A DNA stretch of 64,000 nucleotides from an uncultured Kordiimonas sp. (GCA_947503625.1 CANNEK010000001.1:434001-498000); one strand, 5' to 3'. Shown: positions 27,871 to 37,170, counted from the stretch's first letter. Notes: generated by a model not told the origin, from the sequence alone. Translations and numbers: made by a program.

Positions 27871-28064
27871 GATGTTTATCCCCACTAGTTTAAGGCACGC
27901 CTCATCCACCGCACCTTCCAAAATGAGCATACTAGCCCTGCTAAAGCTGTCCAGTAACGAAATTGGGACCAAAGGACCTCGCAAAGGTATGGTTTCGACT
28001 TCATGGTCAAAATGCTCTAGTCTCCTGTCCTGACTAAAATTTCGTAATCCGATGGAGAGACTGT

Positions 28065-28511
28065 GTGCGAAAAATACTGGTTCCCCCGCTGATGATGCTG
28101 TTGTGCATACTGGGAATGATTGCTTACGACCGGTTCGGCTCGCCGACCACCGCAGTCAGCGGCACAGCTGTAAATATCGGCTATTTTCTTATCATCGTTG
28201 GAATCGCCTTGCCTGCATGGAGCGCATTGATATTCCGGCGTGTAGAAACAAACATCATCCCATACAAAAGCCCGGAAAAAATGGTTACCGAGGGGCCGTT
28301 CCGCTTTTCACGAAACCCCATGTATCTTGGAATGCTCCTCGTGATATCAGGGGTCGCCGTTCGACTGGGTAACTACGAAAGCCTTGCATTTGTAGCGTTG
28401 TTTTTCGCTGTTGCAAACTGGTGGTACATTCCGTTTGAAGAGACAAAAATGCATGCTGTTTTTGGTGATGGTTTCGATAGCTATAAACAGAGCGTACGGC
28501 GTTGGATATAA
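28065..28511 (+). CDS. isoprenylcysteine methyltransferase-like membrane protein
   Basis: 148 residues, four membrane segments. TEGPFRFSRNPMYLGMLLVISG and the C-terminal EETKMHAVFGDGFDSYK are the shared signature of ICMT/PEMT-like methyltransferases (COG2020). The start is GTG 28065 with GGAGAG upstream. Set between two exported methyltransferase-like genes, although on the opposite strand. Likely methylates a membrane-associated carboxyl, thiol or amine group; the target is unknown. Confidence 0.8.
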   Translation: MRKILVPPLMMLLCILGMIAYDRFGSPTTAVSGTAVNIGYFLIIVGIALPAWSALIFRRVETNIIPYKSPEKMVTEGPFRFSRNPMYLGMLLVISGVAVRLGNYESLAFVALFFAVANWWYIPFEETKMHAVFGDGFDSYKQSVRRWI

Positions 28512-28514
28512 TAG

Positions 28515-28547
28515 AAAAGGGCGGCCATATTTATTGGCCGCCCTTTT
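28515..28547. terminator. bidirectional intrinsic terminator
   Basis: AAAAGGGCGGCCA-loop-TGGCCGCCCTTTT, a perfect 13-pair stem with a seven-base loop and T runs on both strands. It sits between two convergent genes (stops at 28511 and 28563). Confidence 0.92.
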
Positions 28548-28562
28548 CTGATTTTTCAGACT

Positions 28563-29447
28563 TTACTCAGGCTTGCGAAACTTGAGTGTCATGCGGTCAG
28601 ATTCGCCAATAGCCTCAAGGCGTGCACGCTTTTCAGGATCATCGTCGCTGCCGGCAAGCCGTGGCAGCAAACGCCAAACATAATCATCTTCGGTTGGTTG
28701 ATCTTTGGGATTTGCGTTGATCTCGCTGGACCCGACAAATTCAAAACCTGCTGCCACCATATTGGCTATCAGAGGCTCTTGTTTAATGTAACCGTTGAAA
28801 CCTTTAGCCCATTCATCGCTGTTGCCAGCTGGTGACCTATGTTGAACAATACCGACAATACCACCCGGCTTAAGGGCTTCGTATATTTCGGCAAATGCCT
28901 GAGTACGAGTTCCAATTCGATCCTCGAATTTGTTCAGGTGATGCATGGCACGAAACAGTAAAAACGCATCCACGGTACCCCGGGTATCCTCAGGCATTGC
29001 GCCAAACAGGAAAGCGCCGACTTCGGTTTTGCCGTCACCGCGCCAGCCCTTAGCTTCTTCAACATAAGTATCCGGCCATTCTTTGAAGCGGGTCATACGG
29101 TCTGGACGGTCACCATAGTCAAGCTCACGATGGGCAAGCGAATAGCTAACACCGATCAACTTGCCATTGTCACCAAGATATGGAAGCAGGATGTTACTGT
29201 AGTAGCTTCCCGCCAAGGTGTCGGCAACGGTCATACCAGGCTTTATCCCAAGGAATGCAAGTGTTTCCTTTGGGTGCCGATATTGATAACGCGCTTTTAC
29301 TGCGTCTGGCTGCTCAGCCAACACGACATCCAGCTTTTCCATGTCATCAGCGCCAAGGTCCCTTGCTGATGCCAAGGGTGCCCAAACCGCCGTAATGAGT
29401 AGCGAAGAAAAGAGAACGCGCCCAACAGCGCGAATAGTTGTGATCAT
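28563..29447 (-). CDS. exported methyltransferase-like protein, copy 3
   Basis: 294 residues, with signal peptide ending near APLASA. Shares YQYRHPKETLAFLGIKPG with copy 1. Motif I region is GMTVADTLAGSYYSNIL, lacking the usual D/E-x-G-x-G glycines. Then FLLFRAMHHLNKF, IYEALKPGGIVGIVQHRSP, and ends GESDRMTLKFRKPE. An insertion near residue 260 (LLPRLAGSDDDPEKR) makes it the longest copy. The altered SAM motif together with export argues for a non-standard role. Confidence 0.82.
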   Translation of the reverse strand: MITTIRAVGRVLFSSLLITAVWAPLASARDLGADDMEKLDVVLAEQPDAVKARYQYRHPKETLAFLGIKPGMTVADTLAGSYYSNILLPYLGDNGKLIGVSYSLAHRELDYGDRPDRMTRFKEWPDTYVEEAKGWRGDGKTEVGAFLFGAMPEDTRGTVDAFLLFRAMHHLNKFEDRIGTRTQAFAEIYEALKPGGIVGIVQHRSPAGNSDEWAKGFNGYIKQEPLIANMVAAGFEFVGSSEINANPKDQPTEDDYVWRLLPRLAGSDDDPEKRARLEAIGESDRMTLKFRKPE

Positions 29448-29557
29448 CTAGCCCTCCTGATCATTTCAAACACGTAAACAGTCTATCTCTGGCTCCAGCC
29501 CATATCTTATAAAAATGACAGAAATCGGTAAACGACGCTATTTTCAATTTCCTGTCA

Positions 29558-30286
29558 TCACTCTGGAATCCTAGTACCGTCATAAGCGAATACATGGCCG
29601 CTGTCATCAGGCTTCAGTCCAGCGAGAACATTAACAAGCCTGGCTGCAGACTGTGACGGCGAAAAAAGGTTTTCCTTTGCAACGCCACGCTGAAAGGGTT
29701 TCGATAGACCTGTATCTACTGTGCCGGGATGAAGCCCTACGCAAATGGACAAAGGGTTCCGGCGCTTCCATTCGATGGACAGCGTTTTCAAAAGCATATT
29801 CAGGGCGGCTTTCGACGCGCGATAAGCGTACCAGCCACCAAGACGATTATCAGATATGCTGCCAACTCGGGCGGACATCGCAGCGAAAACTGCCCTGCTC
29901 TTGCGGGGCATGACAGGAAAAAAATGTTTAGCTAGCAAGGCCGGCCCGATCGAGTTAATCTCAAATATGCGTTGCATGGCATCGGGGGATAGCTGGCGCA
30001 TGGTTTTTTCTGGTTGCAGCTCACCGTCGTGCAACATTCCTGCCGCCACCACCACCAATTGCACATCCCCTAACCCGGCGATCCTGCCAACGGCACTTTG
30101 TATCGAGACTTCGTTGAGCATATCGGCCTGCATTTGCTGAACGGAACCATCAATACTTTGGGGCACCTCGCGGGAAACCAAAATCACCCGTGAGAATTTT
30201 TTCTGCTCTGCCAACAGCTCTGCCATCGCGCGGCCGATGCCGCCAGCGCCCCAAACAACCGCAACATTAGTTTTGGATATATTCAT
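29558..30286 (-). CDS. short-chain dehydrogenase/reductase (CsgA-like)
   Basis: 242 residues from ATG 30286 (MNISKTNVAVVWGAGGIG); upstream in-frame codons lack a ribosome site. The NAD(P)-binding GAGGIGRAMAELL is at the N-terminus, and the catalytic YRASKAAL (Y-x3-K) is preceded by a serine in AAMSARVGSI. The C-terminal VDTGLSKPFQRG is typical of the group annotated as CsgA-like or C-factor SDRs. Cytoplasmic; substrate not predictable. Confidence 0.87.
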   Translation of the reverse strand: MNISKTNVAVVWGAGGIGRAMAELLAEQKKFSRVILVSREVPQSIDGSVQQMQADMLNEVSIQSAVGRIAGLGDVQLVVVAAGMLHDGELQPEKTMRQLSPDAMQRIFEINSIGPALLAKHFFPVMPRKSRAVFAAMSARVGSISDNRLGGWYAYRASKAALNMLLKTLSIEWKRRNPLSICVGLHPGTVDTGLSKPFQRGVAKENLFSPSQSAARLVNVLAGLKPDDSGHVFAYDGTRIPE

Positions 30287-30390
30287 ATCGTGGTATACGC
30301 GAAACAGGTTGTATTGGATGGTAATGTTATGTTGTGGAAGGTTTTTTTCCTGTACCAAACGCTCGATAACTCGCGATGATATGCTGATTT

Positions 30391-32295
30391 ATGGAATTCA
30401 TCATCATATCATCACCAGACCTGGAGGAACATAAGCCCTCGCTGCGCAAAGCAATTATGGCGGCGCCTATGCTGGCTCCTGTTGATGGTCCGTTTGGCTT
30501 CTATGACATGGGCAGCCTCATGGTGGCAGCCAATGGTCATCAATCTAATGACGTCTGCACAGTCGGGTTTGACGGCGCGGCCATTAGCGATGCCCGAGCG
30601 TACTCCAGCGGAAATGGATCAGCGCCGCTTATATCCGAGGCAGTTCGTTATATTGATGATTGCCTCGACAAATTCAGCAGTGCAGACCTGCGCGGCAGTT
30701 TTTGCTTCATGCGGTTCAACCCGCATACCAAAGCCTTCAATGTTGTAACCGATCCGTTGTCTCTATACCCGGTCTTCGTTTGTGGCTTCGGCGATACACT
30801 GATTGCAAGCAACAATATTTATGTCATCCAGTCCGTCGTCACTGCCATGGGCCTGCACCTGACCCGTAGCTCAAAAGCCGGCATCTACCAAACGCTATAC
30901 AGCGGCGGGGCAAAAGAGCGCACTGGTTTTCGTGAGATCGCCTTGCTGCCTGCAGGCCAACAAATCGCTGGCATTGGCCCAAACTGGCGATTTGTATCGA
31001 AAGCACAGCCCAAGCCTGCAGACATCAATGACTACCCCGAAGCCCTAAATCGCGCTGCGACAAGAATTTCCAATTCTGTAGCCGCAATCGCGAAATCGAC
31101 GCGGGATCAGGAACTGTCTTTGAACATTTCGGGTGGTTTTGGCTCGCGCCTCGTCCTCGCAGCTGTGGTTGCGTCTGGCGTGAGAAATATCAAGGTTCAG
31201 TGCAGTGACTCTCTAAATGCAGAGACTGAACAAATAGCTGTTCAGCTTGCCGCGCAATTTGGTATCCACCCTGCCAAGTCGTCCATATCCTCAAAAGACA
31301 AAAATACTGATCTGTTGGCAGCAATGCGCCAAGATGTCTTTCTCCAGCAAGGCCTGGGGGGCGCTCCCATGACTGCACGCACAAATGCGCGGTTTCAGAA
31401 TTTTTCCATGTTAAGCGCCCAAGGTATTGAACTTTTGGGTCTGCCAGGGATGCAGTCCAATAAGGGAAACCTGTTTTGGAGGTCGCCCCTGCAACACATA
31501 GCCAAGATATCCAATAGCGACCCGGTCTACAGTGTTTGTTTGAAAGCCCTTCTAAGCGGCACCTTTGACCGCCAGAAACGTGGCATTGCCCGTTCGGCAT
31601 ATGTAATCTGCAATAGTCGTCATCGTATCCACAGTCTCTTCAGGCGGGATTTCATACGGTCAAGCACGCGCGAGATTTTAGCACAGCTGCAGCAAAATTT
31701 AATGGACACGAAAACAACGCCTGTTGAGGCATATCTAAACACAAACATGTGCCGCAACCTTGGCCTTACAAGCCGTATCCTAAATTGCAGTCATGGTTAT
31801 TATTCCATATTTGCAGATCCCGTTCTTTTGGAATGTGCAGCGGTTGCTGATCAGGTCGGTTTACAGAAAGGTTCTTTCATTCTTGACCTGCTTGAGAAAT
31901 TGGGTGGAGCACGCATATTCGAGCAACCCTTTACCGGCTTTGCATCGTCCAAAGCAATTCGCCAGCAACTAGCGAAACGATTGAACAAACCGGAGAAAGC
32001 GATCTTCCTCAATCCAAAGAAACCCGCTGATCCATCAAACAAAACAAATACTGAATTATTAACGTCGGCAAGATTGCAACGTATCAACGGAGAGTTTGAA
32101 GCGCTGATAAACGCCCTTCCCATCAATCACGAATGCTGGCGATATTTTAATCGAAGAACGCTCTATAACAATATAAAAAATAGCGATTTTTTTGGAAAAA
32201 ATAGCCTACAAAAAGAAGATGAAGTATTGATTCTACACACTTTGATTTGGGCTGCAGGAGCCGAAGACAAAATGGGGATAGAGCACTTTCAATAG
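30391..32295 (+). CDS. divergent asparagine-synthase-like protein
   Basis: 634 residues with the AsnB two-domain plan. Residues about 1-190 are Ntn-glutaminase-like (LRGSFCFMRFNPHTKAF, PLSLYPVFV, LLPAGQ) but have no cysteine at position 2, so no glutaminase activity is expected. Then comes an ATP-pyrophosphatase-like domain whose P-loop, normally SGGxDS, reads SGGFGS at 247-252: the aspartate is a glycine (G251). The family also includes lasso-peptide and capsule enzymes. It may bind but not activate carboxylates, or be non-catalytic. Its C-terminal half is rich in aromatic and basic residues. It diverges from the SDR gene. Confidence 0.65.
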   Translation: MEFIIISSPDLEEHKPSLRKAIMAAPMLAPVDGPFGFYDMGSLMVAANGHQSNDVCTVGFDGAAISDARAYSSGNGSAPLISEAVRYIDDCLDKFSSADLRGSFCFMRFNPHTKAFNVVTDPLSLYPVFVCGFGDTLIASNNIYVIQSVVTAMGLHLTRSSKAGIYQTLYSGGAKERTGFREIALLPAGQQIAGIGPNWRFVSKAQPKPADINDYPEALNRAATRISNSVAAIAKSTRDQELSLNISGGFGSRLVLAAVVASGVRNIKVQCSDSLNAETEQIAVQLAAQFGIHPAKSSISSKDKNTDLLAAMRQDVFLQQGLGGAPMTARTNARFQNFSMLSAQGIELLGLPGMQSNKGNLFWRSPLQHIAKISNSDPVYSVCLKALLSGTFDRQKRGIARSAYVICNSRHRIHSLFRRDFIRSSTREILAQLQQNLMDTKTTPVEAYLNTNMCRNLGLTSRILNCSHGYYSIFADPVLLECAAVADQVGLQKGSFILDLLEKLGGARIFEQPFTGFASSKAIRQQLAKRLNKPEKAIFLNPKKPADPSNKTNTELLTSARLQRINGEFEALINALPINHECWRYFNRRTLYNNIKNSDFFGKNSLQKEDEVLILHTLIWAAGAEDKMGIEHFQ

Positions 32296-32298
32296 TAC

Positions 32299-33018
32299 TT
32301 ATTTTTCACCATCTTCGGGTTTGCCCTTCAAGGTCTTTCGGCCCGTAAACATTGCCGAGATGATCCCGCCGCCATGACGATTGTCTGTCCAGACAACTGC
32401 TACAATATGCAAGACAACAAGGCCAAGAAGAATGTAAAAATTGGTAACGTGTGGAGACAGGAACAGGCTTCGAAAATCTCTCATTTCCTGATAGGCATCC
32501 GGGTCCACCAAACTACGATCATAAGGTAGAATATCTTCCGGGTTAACCCCGGGAGCCGCGACCCATTCGGCGATCATCGTACCAAATGGCGGGTAATAGA
32601 TATCGGTTCCTGCCAATACGAGACCAGTTGATGCCTGAACTATCAACGCGATCAATAGTGCAGTCACCGCTAACCTGCCCAGGGGGTTATGGCCTTTGTA
32701 ACTTGTCTTTTCGCCTGATACATAGGCTTTGAGGGCGGGGACATATCCATTCCCAAAAGGCAAAAATGCACGCCACCGCGCAAAAGGCCCGCCAACGAAA
32801 GCCCAGACCAGACGCCAAGCCAAATTCGCTGCAAAAACATAGCCCGCATAAACATGAACTGTTTTCAAAAGAATTTTGCCATCATTTGTTGCCCCCAGCG
32901 CGCCCGCGTTTAACAAAGCAACCCCGCAGGCTATCAGCACCAGCATTGCTAGAATATTGACCCAGTGAAATATCCGCGTCGTACGATCCCAGACCGTATA
33001 TTCTGTATGTGTCGCCAT
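32299..33018 (-). CDS. cytochrome b561 / b6-type membrane protein
   Basis: 239 residues with four main membrane helices. DRTTRIFHWVNILAM (first haem-ligand histidine), KTVHVYAGYVFAANLAWR and SPHVTNFYILLGLVVLHI (further histidines) fit the Ni/Fe-hydrogenase-type b-cytochrome family (COG3658). It would pass electrons between the quinone pool and a periplasmic partner. No partner gene is adjacent, although the orphan Tat-exported molybdoenzyme at 5.8-8.1 kb would need such an acceptor (speculative). Confidence 0.85.
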   Translation of the reverse strand: MATHTEYTVWDRTTRIFHWVNILAMLVLIACGVALLNAGALGATNDGKILLKTVHVYAGYVFAANLAWRLVWAFVGGPFARWRAFLPFGNGYVPALKAYVSGEKTSYKGHNPLGRLAVTALLIALIVQASTGLVLAGTDIYYPPFGTMIAEWVAAPGVNPEDILPYDRSLVDPDAYQEMRDFRSLFLSPHVTNFYILLGLVVLHIVAVVWTDNRHGGGIISAMFTGRKTLKGKPEDGEK

Positions 33019-33099
33019 TTCACTCCCCCGTGATTAAGTCTCGTGCTCATGCGCGTCAGGCGAAATTATAGTGTCGAATCTGGCACTGAAATGTCAAGC

Positions 33100-33582
33100 T
33101 TAGGGCCCAATCAGCAGCCCATTGGGTTCAAACGATTGCTTGAAGGTAAAGGCCAAGGGAGACGCACCATCAGTCTGGAGAGCCTCAAGGCGATCAACAG
33201 CCTCCTCGATAGACGGTTGATGCCCGGCAGGCACCCACCAAAGAACCAGATGATTTGAATCCGGCATGTGGAACCATTCTTTTCGGCGTGCCATGATTTT
33301 CGCATGTGCCGTGCGGTACGTGAAATCATGCAGGCTTTTTATATCTTGCCAAACCGACATGTTAACAATGGTGCCATCTCCATATGGATTAAAACCTGTC
33401 GCATCACCCGCTTCGTCTTGCAGTCGCCAGACAAAACCTCTTGACTGTTCAGCCAACGCGTTGATTTCATCAAGTGCATCCATAAAACCCTTGACCTCAG
33501 GCGCATCACGAGACGTCAGGAAATTGGCTATGTTGAGCTGAGCTATGTGAAATGATGCTGCAGTAGATGATGCACTCGACAT
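33100..33582 (-). CDS. DUF3291 domain protein
   Basis: 160 residues. The ferredoxin-like DUF3291 pattern is clear: FHIAQLNIANF, FVWRLQDEAGDATGF, IVNMSVWQDIKSLHDFTYRTAH, and LVLWWVPAGHQPS. Function unknown; the fold is related to dimeric alpha-beta barrel monooxygenases such as the ABM protein at 37324. Last gene of a probable minus-strand unit after amidase and TfoX-like genes. Confidence 0.88.
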   Translation of the reverse strand: MSSASSTAASFHIAQLNIANFLTSRDAPEVKGFMDALDEINALAEQSRGFVWRLQDEAGDATGFNPYGDGTIVNMSVWQDIKSLHDFTYRTAHAKIMARRKEWFHMPDSNHLVLWWVPAGHQPSIEEAVDRLEALQTDGASPLAFTFKQSFEPNGLLIGP

Positions 33583-33615
33583 TCTAAGGTCCCTCTGGAA
33601 TTTCGGATTTGGAAT

Positions 33616-34002
33616 TTAAATGGCGCGTTTCGGTATCGAAGGTTTCTTTTTCTTTGGCTTCTTTGGTGGTTCGGTATCTATAAAGTCGAGCGCGAGAGAT
33701 ACCCAGTCGGAAAGTTGGCTGTCGGTCTGAAAGCCCTCTGGTTCTATCAGCATAATTGATTTCATCACCCGCCCGGTAAAGCCACACAAACGCACATGAG
33801 GTTTACCGAGCGCAGCAGCAGCCCGCACCTCTCCGCACCGCACCATAAGCTCGTTTCCCTGGTTATCACCAGACACGCCAACCGCCATATGGCCCTTGAC
33901 CATAAAGCACAAGCCGCCAAACATTTTTCGTTCTTCAAAGGTACGGTCCTGCGTCAGAAGCGTCATTCGAACGCGGGATACCAGATCTTCATCATAAGCC
34001 AT
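33616..34002 (-). CDS. TfoX N-terminal domain protein
   Basis: About 128 residues from ATG 34002 (MAYDEDLVSRV); a TTG eight codons earlier would overlap the amidase gene. FEERKMFGGLCFMVKGHMAVGV is the TfoX_N signature. Unlike full Sxy/TfoX competence regulators it lacks the C-terminal TfoX domain and instead ends in a lysine/proline-rich tail (PPKKPKKKKPS). It starts 10 bases after the amidase stop, so they are likely co-transcribed. Confidence 0.87.
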   Translation of the reverse strand: MAYDEDLVSRVRMTLLTQDRTFEERKMFGGLCFMVKGHMAVGVSGDNQGNELMVRCGEVRAAAALGKPHVRLCGFTGRVMKSIMLIEPEGFQTDSQLSDWVSLALDFIDTEPPKKPKKKKPSIPKRAI

Positions 34003-34012
34003 TATGTCACCG

Positions 34013-35434
34013 CTATTTCGGGTCAATCGGCATGGTCATGCCAGCTACCTGCTCAACAGCCTCAGCGGCATCAAGGCATTGATACTCTGAAAATCTGGGG
34101 CCGATAATCTGGACAGACTGTGGCAAGCCACCCTCGTGCCCCACCGGGACCACCGTTGAAGGCAGACATAGCGCATTGGTCGCCATTATCACCCTGTGTC
34201 CCCTCAGAATTTCACCCATGCGCTCCGGCGTCGAAAGGTCATCCCCTATCTTGAAGGGAATATCCGTCGCGGTAGCCGTTAGCCAAAGGCCGTTTTCATT
34301 GAACCATGCGCCCCATTCGCGCAGCAATTCAGTGCGCCGTGCGAGCGATGCACCCAGCGTCTCGGGCCCTGCCTCAACATCCAGTGCCGCTCCCCACAGT
34401 CCCATGGTTTTCAACGCGTCTTCGCTGAACAATGCTCGGATCATGTCGCCAGACATACCAAGAGGCACAGCTTTATTGATTTCGCTCCATAGCCGGACAG
34501 CATCCTGAAAGTTTGGCGGCTCGCCTTCCGAAACCTCATAACCAGCCGCTTCCAGTGCCGCCGCTGCTTTCTCAATACCCGACACCACCTGGCTGTGCGC
34601 ACGCTCCCCGCCCGGGTTGGTCGATACGGCAACTTTGCCTTTCGGCAGGTGCGGGTGCACTGCGCCCTCAGGTAAAACCGGGCTCGTCCAGGGGTCGACA
34701 GGGTCCGGGCCTGCCATAACACCGTACGCTACACGCAAATCCTGAACATGCCGGGCCATGGGCCCGTGCACCATCATCAAATCAATACTTGCGAGTGTCA
34801 CTGCAAGCGCCCCGCGCGGAATAGCGCCCAGTGTGGGCTTCAGAGTCGCCACACCGCATGCCTGACTCGGCCAGCGGAGCGAACCACAATAATCGTTACC
34901 AAGCCCAAGTGGGGACATGCCAGTGGATAGTGCAGCCGCTTCGCCGCCCGAAGAGCCGCCCGGTGTTCGTGTGCTGTCCCATGGGTTGACCGTTGGGCCA
35001 TAAAGTCCACTATCGGTGTGCAGCCGCAGGCCCATATCCGGCAGGTTGGTACGGCCAATTACAATCGCGCCAGCCGCTCGCAAACGGGCTACCGCTGGTT
35101 CGTCCGCCTCGGCAATCCGGTTCAGCAGCGCCGGCATGCCCTGTGTGGTTGGCTCGCCTGCCATATCGACATTTTCCTTCAGCGTGACCGGAAGCCCGTG
35201 AAGAGGGCCCAGTTTCCCGGCGTTCTGGTGGCCCCGGCCAGCCGCAAGAGCTGCATCGGCCTCGTCAGCCGCCTTTAGCGCTGCGTCATCATAGCGCCGG
35301 ACCACAGCGTTAATCGTGCTATTCACGGTGTCAATGCGATCAAGGTGTGCCTGCACAGCCTCGCGGCAGGAAATCTCGCCTCCGCGAATGGCCGCCACAA
35401 TTTCAAGTGCACCTTTTTTCCAGATTTCCGTCAT
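34013..35434 (-). CDS. amidase signature family enzyme
   Basis: 473 residues. Ser-cisSer-Lys triad context: lysine in LPVTLKENVDM, cis-serine in GGSSGGEAAAL, and the nucleophile serine in GNDYCGSLRWPS, where the usual DTGGS is DYCGS. It hydrolyses a carboxamide; the substrate could range from aryl amides to amino-acid amides. It is not GatA, since no gatB or gatC is nearby and the sequence is too divergent. Cytoplasmic; first gene of a unit with TfoX-like and DUF3291 genes. Confidence 0.88.
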   Translation of the reverse strand: MTEIWKKGALEIVAAIRGGEISCREAVQAHLDRIDTVNSTINAVVRRYDDAALKAADEADAALAAGRGHQNAGKLGPLHGLPVTLKENVDMAGEPTTQGMPALLNRIAEADEPAVARLRAAGAIVIGRTNLPDMGLRLHTDSGLYGPTVNPWDSTRTPGGSSGGEAAALSTGMSPLGLGNDYCGSLRWPSQACGVATLKPTLGAIPRGALAVTLASIDLMMVHGPMARHVQDLRVAYGVMAGPDPVDPWTSPVLPEGAVHPHLPKGKVAVSTNPGGERAHSQVVSGIEKAAAALEAAGYEVSEGEPPNFQDAVRLWSEINKAVPLGMSGDMIRALFSEDALKTMGLWGAALDVEAGPETLGASLARRTELLREWGAWFNENGLWLTATATDIPFKIGDDLSTPERMGEILRGHRVIMATNALCLPSTVVPVGHEGGLPQSVQIIGPRFSEYQCLDAAEAVEQVAGMTMPIDPK

Positions 35435-35610
35435 GACCTACTCCCCAATTAAACAAACAGGCGTGCAGTCTAAAGTCAGCCAGCAGGCAATGAAAAGTGA
35501 AAACAATCGACTCGTCTCAACGAAGCGTCAATTCGCGGGCACGTCGTTTGACCGGGTTACCTTCATTCGCAAGGATATCCCTTCACACATAAAACTGCGG
35601 GGAGGCAGTC

Positions 35611-36027
35611 ATGACAGCACGGCGTATTCAAATCATCGGATGGGGACTGTTCCTGATATATTATTTTGCGGCAAAATATTTCGTTGCCGGCTTCACCGGC
35701 TTCTCGGTCGGTTACCTCGTCAGCGTACTTATTCTGGTTACGTTAACGGCAATCATCCCTTTCTATACCGCCAGATGGCTGGCGGGGAAACTGACAGGCG
35801 CTGCCCGCGTCGCGGCAATCCTGCTGTTGCCCGTTTTATTGACGATGGCGGGACTTTCGGTCTTTTTTGTCACTTTCATCGCCCCCAATTTCGAGGCAAT
35901 CAAACTGCCGGATATCATTCACAGGGCTTTCGAACCTGGCATTGCCATTACAGTGCTGTTGCTGGTGCCATTGATCGCGGGCCGCATAAGTCCTGAAGCT
36001 CCTGAAGCCCCTGATGCGAGCGAATAA
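35611..36027 (+). CDS. four-helix membrane protein, unknown
   Basis: 138 residues with four hydrophobic segments and a short acidic proline-rich tail (SPEAPEAPDASE). GGGGAGG lies at a good distance before ATG 35611, so it is a real gene. I recognise no family. Divergent from the amidase; it converges within seven bases of the metallo-hydrolase gene. Confidence 0.7.
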   Translation: MTARRIQIIGWGLFLIYYFAAKYFVAGFTGFSVGYLVSVLILVTLTAIIPFYTARWLAGKLTGAARVAAILLLPVLLTMAGLSVFFVTFIAPNFEAIKLPDIIHRAFEPGIAITVLLLVPLIAGRISPEAPEAPDASE

Positions 36028-36033
36028 CCCGGC

Positions 36034-37170
36034 TTAATTCTTTTGGCCTGTCGTGGTGGTTTCACCCTCGGTCAGCATCATGGCAGTCGGTGTGTCGCCT
36101 GTCATTTCAAACCTGACCTGAAGCTCGTGGTCCAGCCAGCCGCGTGGATGAAACTGTGTTGCCGACAACGGCAGCAGCTCAACCATAAACTCACCTTTTC
36201 GCTGTGCAATCAGCCCGCGGTCTCCGCTTGAAACAGTGACAGCCGCCCCTCCTTCAAACACATAGGTGCCGATATAGGCATTCAGTTTGGTGCCGCTCAT
36301 CGGCATCGTTGTAACCATATCGGTTGACAAAATACGGTCGACGAAGCGGCGCATGCGGTTGGGCGGAATGAAATTTGTCCTGTTTTCACCGTTAAACAGC
36401 TGTTTGATCGTGTTCAACCGCTTATCCCCGGCAATTTCCTCGGCGTTTTTGCCTGCTTTGGCCAGCTCGATAACCCGGCTGTGCATCGTAACAGTGTTTT
36501 TGGCATAGTCCTTAAGGCCCTGCCGGTTTGAAACCGCACCGTGCCCCGGCACAATAACAGTGTTTTCATCCGCGATCGATAGCGCCAGTGCCATGGTCGC
36601 CCGATGGCCTTCAATGCCGCGTGCGAAGGTCGTCGGATGCCAGTTTGTCGTGAAGGTATCGCCCATGAACAGAGTGTTGCTGGTTGCCAGATAGATCAGC
36701 GCATCCTCTGGCGTGTGCGAGCTGGTGGCGAACGCCTGAATTTCCTCGCCAGCTGCCATCAGGGTCAGTTTTTCCCTGAAATGAACCGTACCGGGGTATG
36801 CACGAAAGAGCGCATTTTCCTGCGCAATAACTGCAGCACCCGTAGCCGTGAAAATGGCATTGCCGTCTGCATGGTCTTCATCACTGTGGGTGTTGAAAAC
36901 ATATGTTACAGGCTTGTCCGAAATTGCCCCAATCGCATCCAACAACTGGGTGCGTGTGCGCTGTCGCATCGCATCCACCAGAACAAGGCCGTCTTCGCCG
37001 ACAATCACGCCGACACTGGCGCCCGCGCCGTTACCGCCATACAGCACATAGACATTGTCGGTAACCTGATGGGTTCGAACCACAGGGTCCGGGCGGTCCT
37101 GAGCCATAATCCCATCACAAAAAACACCCGCCATCACAAGGCAAAAGCCTGTCAGTTGCGCAAATTTCAT
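36034..37170 (-). CDS. exported metallo-beta-lactamase-fold protein
   Basis: 378 residues from ATG 37170 with a signal peptide (FCLVMAGVFCDGIMAQ). An MBL fold: GVIVGEDGLVLVDA, the metal motif HSDEDHADGN, SSHTPEDALIYL, FMGDTFTTNWHP, VPGHG. In the usual H-x-H-x-D-H the second histidine is an aspartate here, so zinc site 1 is altered. The C-terminal about 90 residues form a separate beta-rich domain. Resembles periplasmic MBL proteins of unknown substrate. Confidence 0.82.
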   Translation of the reverse strand: MKFAQLTGFCLVMAGVFCDGIMAQDRPDPVVRTHQVTDNVYVLYGGNGAGASVGVIVGEDGLVLVDAMRQRTRTQLLDAIGAISDKPVTYVFNTHSDEDHADGNAIFTATGAAVIAQENALFRAYPGTVHFREKLTLMAAGEEIQAFATSSHTPEDALIYLATSNTLFMGDTFTTNWHPTTFARGIEGHRATMALALSIADENTVIVPGHGAVSNRQGLKDYAKNTVTMHSRVIELAKAGKNAEEIAGDKRLNTIKQLFNGENRTNFIPPNRMRRFVDRILSTDMVTTMPMSGTKLNAYIGTYVFEGGAAVTVSSGDRGLIAQRKGEFMVELLPLSATQFHPRGWLDHELQVRFEMTGDTPTAMMLTEGETTTTGQKN

